Of a DNA stretch of 44,971 nucleotides, positions 43,046 through 44,971 are shown piece after piece. Each line of letters starts with the position of its first letter. Within the stretch, counting starts at the first letter, position 1. A model generated the notes under the pieces. The model did no database searches and was not told the origin of the DNA. It saw only the letters and a list, made by a program, of their open reading frames with translations. Both the position numbers and the translations under genes were made by a program. The stretch is from Hyphomonas pacifica (GTDB lineage: Bacteria > Pseudomonadota > Alphaproteobacteria > Caulobacterales > Hyphomonadaceae), in NCBI RefSeq assembly GCF_000682675.1, contig NZ_AWFA01000018.1, positions 1 through 44,971 on the forward strand, read 5' to 3'.

Positions 43046-43807
43046 CTAAAGCGGCCGCACCGGCGCGCCAGCCTCAGACAATGCCCGCCGGGCATCGGCC
43101 ACCGTTGCTTCCCCGAAATGGAAGATCGAGGCCGCGAGCACCGCCGTCGCCCCGCCCTCCAGCACTGCCGGCGGCATGTCATCCACACTGCCCGCGCCGC
43201 CGCTGGCCACCACCGGCACATTCACCGCAGACGTCACCGCCTTCAGCAACGGGATGTCATAGCCGGATTTCGTGCCATCCTTGTCCATACTGGTCAGCAG
43301 GATTTCGCCGGCGCCCTTCTGCTCGGCCAGGCGCGCAAATTCCACCGCATTGATGCCGGTTTCCTTGCGCCCGCCATGGGTGAAGATCTCCCAGTGATCG
43401 CCCACGCGGCGCGCATCAATGGCGACGACCACGGCCTGCGCGCCGGCCTTCGCGGCGCAGCGGCTGATCACATCCGGGTCTGCCACGGCGGCGGAATTAA
43501 TCGCCACCTTGTCCGCCCCGGCCCTCAGCAGCGCGACCATATCCTCCGCGCTGCGCACGCCCCCGCCCACAGTCAGCGGCATGAAACATTGCTCGGCCGT
43601 CGCAGAGACAATGTCCATCAGCGTGCCGCGCCCTTCATGGCTGGCGGTGATATCCAGAAAGCACAGCTCGTCGGCGCCCTGCGCGTCATAGGCTTTCGCC
43701 AGCGCCACCGGGTCGCCGGCATCTTTCAGGTCCACAAAATTGACGCCCTTCACGGTGCGTCCGTCTTTCACGTCGAGGCAGGGGATGATGCGGGTTTTCA
43801 GGCTCAT
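43046..43807 (-). CDS. hisF: Imidazole glycerol phosphate synthase cyclase subunit
   Basis: HisF with the glutaminase HisH forms imidazole glycerol phosphate and AICAR. The 253-aa TIM barrel has the catalytic aspartates Asp12 (PCLDVKDGR) and Asp131 ([10 protein letters not shown]), and the phosphate-binding VGGGVRS and VASGGAG loops. It begins 150 bp from the small-protein gene on the right. hisH and hisA, its usual neighbours, are not in the window and may lie to the right or elsewhere. Confidence 0.97.
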   Translation of the reverse strand: MSLKTRIIPCLDVKDGRTVKGVNFVDLKDAGDPVALAKAYDAQGADELCFLDITASHEGRGTLMDIVSATAEQCFMPLTVGGGVRSAEDMVALLRAGADKVAINSAAVADPDVISRCAAKAGAQAVVVAIDARRVGDHWEIFTHGGRKETGINAVEFARLAEQKGAGEILLTSMDKDGTKSGYDIPLLKAVTSAVNVPVVASGGAGSVDDMPPAVLEGGATAVLAASIFHFGEATVADARRALSEAGAPVRPL

Positions 43808-43868
43808 GCTCCGGCTTTACCCTCCTCGGCGCCAGAAGAAAAGCGAAAGCGCCTTACCCGGCTGTAAC

Positions 43869-43894
43869 GGAACAAGTCCGCCGGCCCATGCATT
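43869..43894 (+). promoter_or_regulatory. Possible EcfG-type promoter (GGAAC-N17-CATT)
   Basis: GGAAC at 43869-43873 and CATT at 43891-43894 are separated by 17 bp. The EcfG consensus is GGAAC-N16/17-CGTT, so there is one mismatch in the -10. It points to the small gene at 43958, 64 bp downstream. Confidence 0.4.
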
Positions 43895-43957
43895 GATTAG
43901 GCGATACCCGAGGGCAAGAGGCCCCGGCGAATGAAACGAACGAAAGGAGCAAGACTC

Positions 43958-44176
43958 ATGAAACGCCAGAACAAGCTTTTCCTTGCTGCCGGTCTCGTTA
44001 CGGCAGCGGGCGCTGCCTTCGCAGGCCAGAAATATGGCCGCAAATATCTGCGCAAGCGTCGCGCGGAAAATACCGATGAAACGCCCCGTCTGAACGGCAA
44101 GTCCGGCATCCAGGCTACGCCGCGCCAGCAGGCGCCGCAAACAAAGCCACAGGGCGACCAGATGACAGCGCACTGA
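43958..44176 (+). CDS. Small membrane-anchored hypothetical protein A
   Basis: This 72-aa protein has an N-terminal hydrophobic segment (about residues 7-23, LFLAAGLVTAAGAAFAG), then a very basic block QKYGRKYLRKRR and a polar Gln/Pro-rich tail. AFA may be a signal-peptidase site, or the segment may stay as an anchor. The ATG follows GAAAGGAGC, a strong ribosome binding site. A terminator follows the stop closely. The hydrophobic/R-x-Y-L pattern resembles the 63-aa protein at 44629, suggesting distant paralogues. No known family is recognised. Confidence 0.72.
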   Translation: MKRQNKLFLAAGLVTAAGAAFAGQKYGRKYLRKRRAENTDETPRLNGKSGIQATPRQQAPQTKPQGDQMTAH

Positions 44177-44202
44177 TAACGCTTCATCCCCACGCGAAAT
44201 AT

Positions 44203-44226
44203 GGGCCGCCTTTTGCGGCCCTTTTT
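44203..44226 (+). terminator. Terminator of small gene A
   Basis: GGGCCGC and GCGGCCC form a perfect 7-bp stem with a CTTTT loop, followed by five T. It lies 27 bp beyond the stop of the 72-aa gene. Confidence 0.9.
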
Positions 44227-44344
44227 CGTACGCGCCATATGACAGGGAATTCATGCCAAAGCGGGTTCAGTCCGCGGCATGACGGGCGTATATTTTCCTC
44301 ACATGGGCAACAGACCCATGACATAAAGGTAGAGGAGACTTCCC

Positions 44345-44554
44345 ATGAATCTCTGGAAAACACGTATCACAGCCTCACAAACGGTCTGTGCTGATGCGCA
44401 GTCTACTATACGCCGCGCCATGCATCATGCCCGTCTCGGGACAGGTGAGTTTGACCATGATGTCAGCGCTCCGATGACTGACATGGCCCATGCCCTGCGC
44501 ACACGGCGACAGATTCGCCTGATGCCCGGCCCCCGCACACGCCACGGAATATAG
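44345..44554 (+). CDS. Small hypothetical protein B
   Basis: This 69-aa soluble-looking protein starts MNLWKTRITASQ and has a Ala/His/Arg-rich body with no membrane segment and a basic tail. AGAGGAGA precedes the ATG at good distance, and the frame is clean. A small hairpin CATGGG/CCCATG (44302-44320) lies in the leader. The opening N-L-W-K resembles M-Q-F-W-K of the next small protein. A TATATT element at 44289-44294 might be its -10. No family is recognised. Confidence 0.6.
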   Translation: MNLWKTRITASQTVCADAQSTIRRAMHHARLGTGEFDHDVSAPMTDMAHALRTRRQIRLMPGPRTRHGI

Positions 44555-44566
44555 AGGCCCCTTGCC

Positions 44567-44592
44567 GGAACTCTCCTGTCAGGTGCCGCGTT
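44567..44592 (+). promoter_or_regulatory. EcfG/SigT-type general-stress promoter
   Basis: GGAAC at 44567-44571 and CGTT at 44589-44592 are separated by exactly 17 bp, an exact match to the EcfG general-stress consensus of alphaproteobacteria. The start codon of the 63-aa gene lies 36 bp beyond the -10, which leaves room for a short leader with its ribosome binding site. Confidence 0.75.
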
Positions 44593-44628
44593 TACTTTTC
44601 AGACACGAAATCTGATAGGAGACCCATC

Positions 44629-44820
44629 ATGCAATTCTGGAAAAAAGCTGCCATCTTTACAGGCTCTGCCCTCGCCACCGCTGGCGCGGGCTATGCCGCG
44701 CGTACGCTGCTGCGCCGGTATCTCGGCCACCACACCAACACGGCCAGCCCCAAACTGATTCCCGCCGTGGCAAACCGCGTCACCAGCACGCCCAATAAAC
44801 AGCGCACCGGCGCGCGCTGA
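44629..44820 (+). CDS. Small stress-promoter-linked membrane protein C
   Basis: This 63-aa protein has MQFWKK, a hydrophobic segment (about residues 7-23), then RTLLRRYLGHH and a polar basic tail. It is preceded by TAGGAGA and by a perfect GGAAC-N17-CGTT promoter, and followed by an 11-bp terminator, so it forms a complete monocistronic unit. The layout of anchor plus Arg-rich tail parallels the 72-aa protein A. It belongs to no family I recognise; a role in general stress is inferred from the promoter. Confidence 0.75.
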   Translation: MQFWKKAAIFTGSALATAGAGYAARTLLRRYLGHHTNTASPKLIPAVANRVTSTPNKQRTGAR

Positions 44821-44846
44821 TACGATTTATCAAAATCAAAACACCC

Positions 44847-44876
44847 AAACGGGCCAGCATAGTCTGGCCCGTTTTC
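44847..44876. terminator. Terminator of small gene C
   Basis: AAACGGGCCAG and CTGGCCCGTTT form a perfect 11-bp stem with a 6-base CATAGT loop; the descending arm ends in TTTTC. The rest of the window to 44971 shows no gene. Confidence 0.9.
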
Positions 44877-44971
44877 TACGTGCACGTAATATTGGGATAG
44901 GCACGCCCGCCCTCTCTTCCCCTCACCTTGGCGCATGCCTGGGTCCAGAGCTGCAGGTGCGGAAGTTTGTG

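Noticed and set aside
1..44971. Mobile elements, CRISPR arrays, tRNA or rRNA genes, phage or defence islands
   Set aside because: No transposase, integrase, spacer-repeat pattern, tRNA cloverleaf or defence-type gene is visible; gene content and codon style are uniform core genome.

Overview
The window reads as core chromosome of a Caulobacterales-type alphaproteobacterium, most likely a Hyphomonadaceae member (Hyphomonas/Henriciella/Hirschia-like). The evidence is the moderately high GC content, ppsR and hemE flanking a CtrA/GANTC-rich intergenic region as around the Caulobacter crescentus origin Cori, the order rho-mnmE-mnmG-rsmG-parA-parB, the DUF3576-leuS-lptE-holA block, a TimA/Tim44-like protein, and an EcfG-type general-stress promoter. 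I see no tRNA, rRNA, CRISPR array, IS element or prophage.

Layout. 1-2.8 kb: a small Arg-rich ORF, an Smr-domain protein, lytic transglycosylase MltA and a Tim44-like protein. 2.95-7.0 kb: secB, then a tightly coupled leftward operon ppsR-maf-aroE-coaE-dnaQ whose genes overlap by 4 nt each. 7.0-7.35 kb: the putative chromosome replication origin, with nine GANTC (CcrM) sites, one perfect and two near-perfect CtrA sites, and an array of CCTGTG-based DnaA-box-like repeats. 7.35-9.9 kb: hemE-hemH-hemJ running away from the origin. 10-17 kb: rho, mnmE, mnmG, rsmG, parA, parB, with two perfect parS sites inside mnmG and rsmG, about 7 kb from the origin. 17-21.5 kb (leftward): DUF3576 lipoprotein, leuS, lptE, holA. 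21.6-28.5 kb: a porin, a small periplasmic NtrZ-like protein, thiE-like, yggS, an L,D-transpeptidase, an orphan OmpR-type regulator, a CPBP membrane protease, xthA, a structured intergenic region that may encode a small RNA, and lolA. 28.8-32.2 kb: cnoX, a Lon-N domain protein, a Trm112-like protein, DUF971 and convergent ubiH. 32.4-37.6 kb: amtB, a fasciclin-domain protein with a long acidic linker, and ftsK. 37.7-43.8 kb: trehalase, aldo/keto reductase, YbaK-type deacylase, DUF6065, hisE, a crotonase and hisF. 43.9-44.9 kb: three tiny genes with strong ribosome binding sites, one behind a textbook GGAAC-N17-CGTT promoter.

How it fits together. The left half is an origin and segregation module: DnaA, CtrA and CcrM inputs converge in a 330-bp region, genes on both sides are read away from it, and ParAB with parS lie about 7 kb to the right. 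FtsK, which works at the opposite end of the chromosome, is encoded 28 kb away. The most novel signals are (i) the origin repeat architecture, in which GANTC methylation sites sit inside DnaA-box-like TGTGAGTC/TGTGACTC elements paired at 11-bp spacing with TGTGGA elements, (ii) the stress-promoter-linked small-protein cluster at the right end, and (iii) paired hairpins with C-rich, anti-Shine-Dalgarno-like loops between xthA and lolA. Most of the rest is conserved housekeeping sequence.
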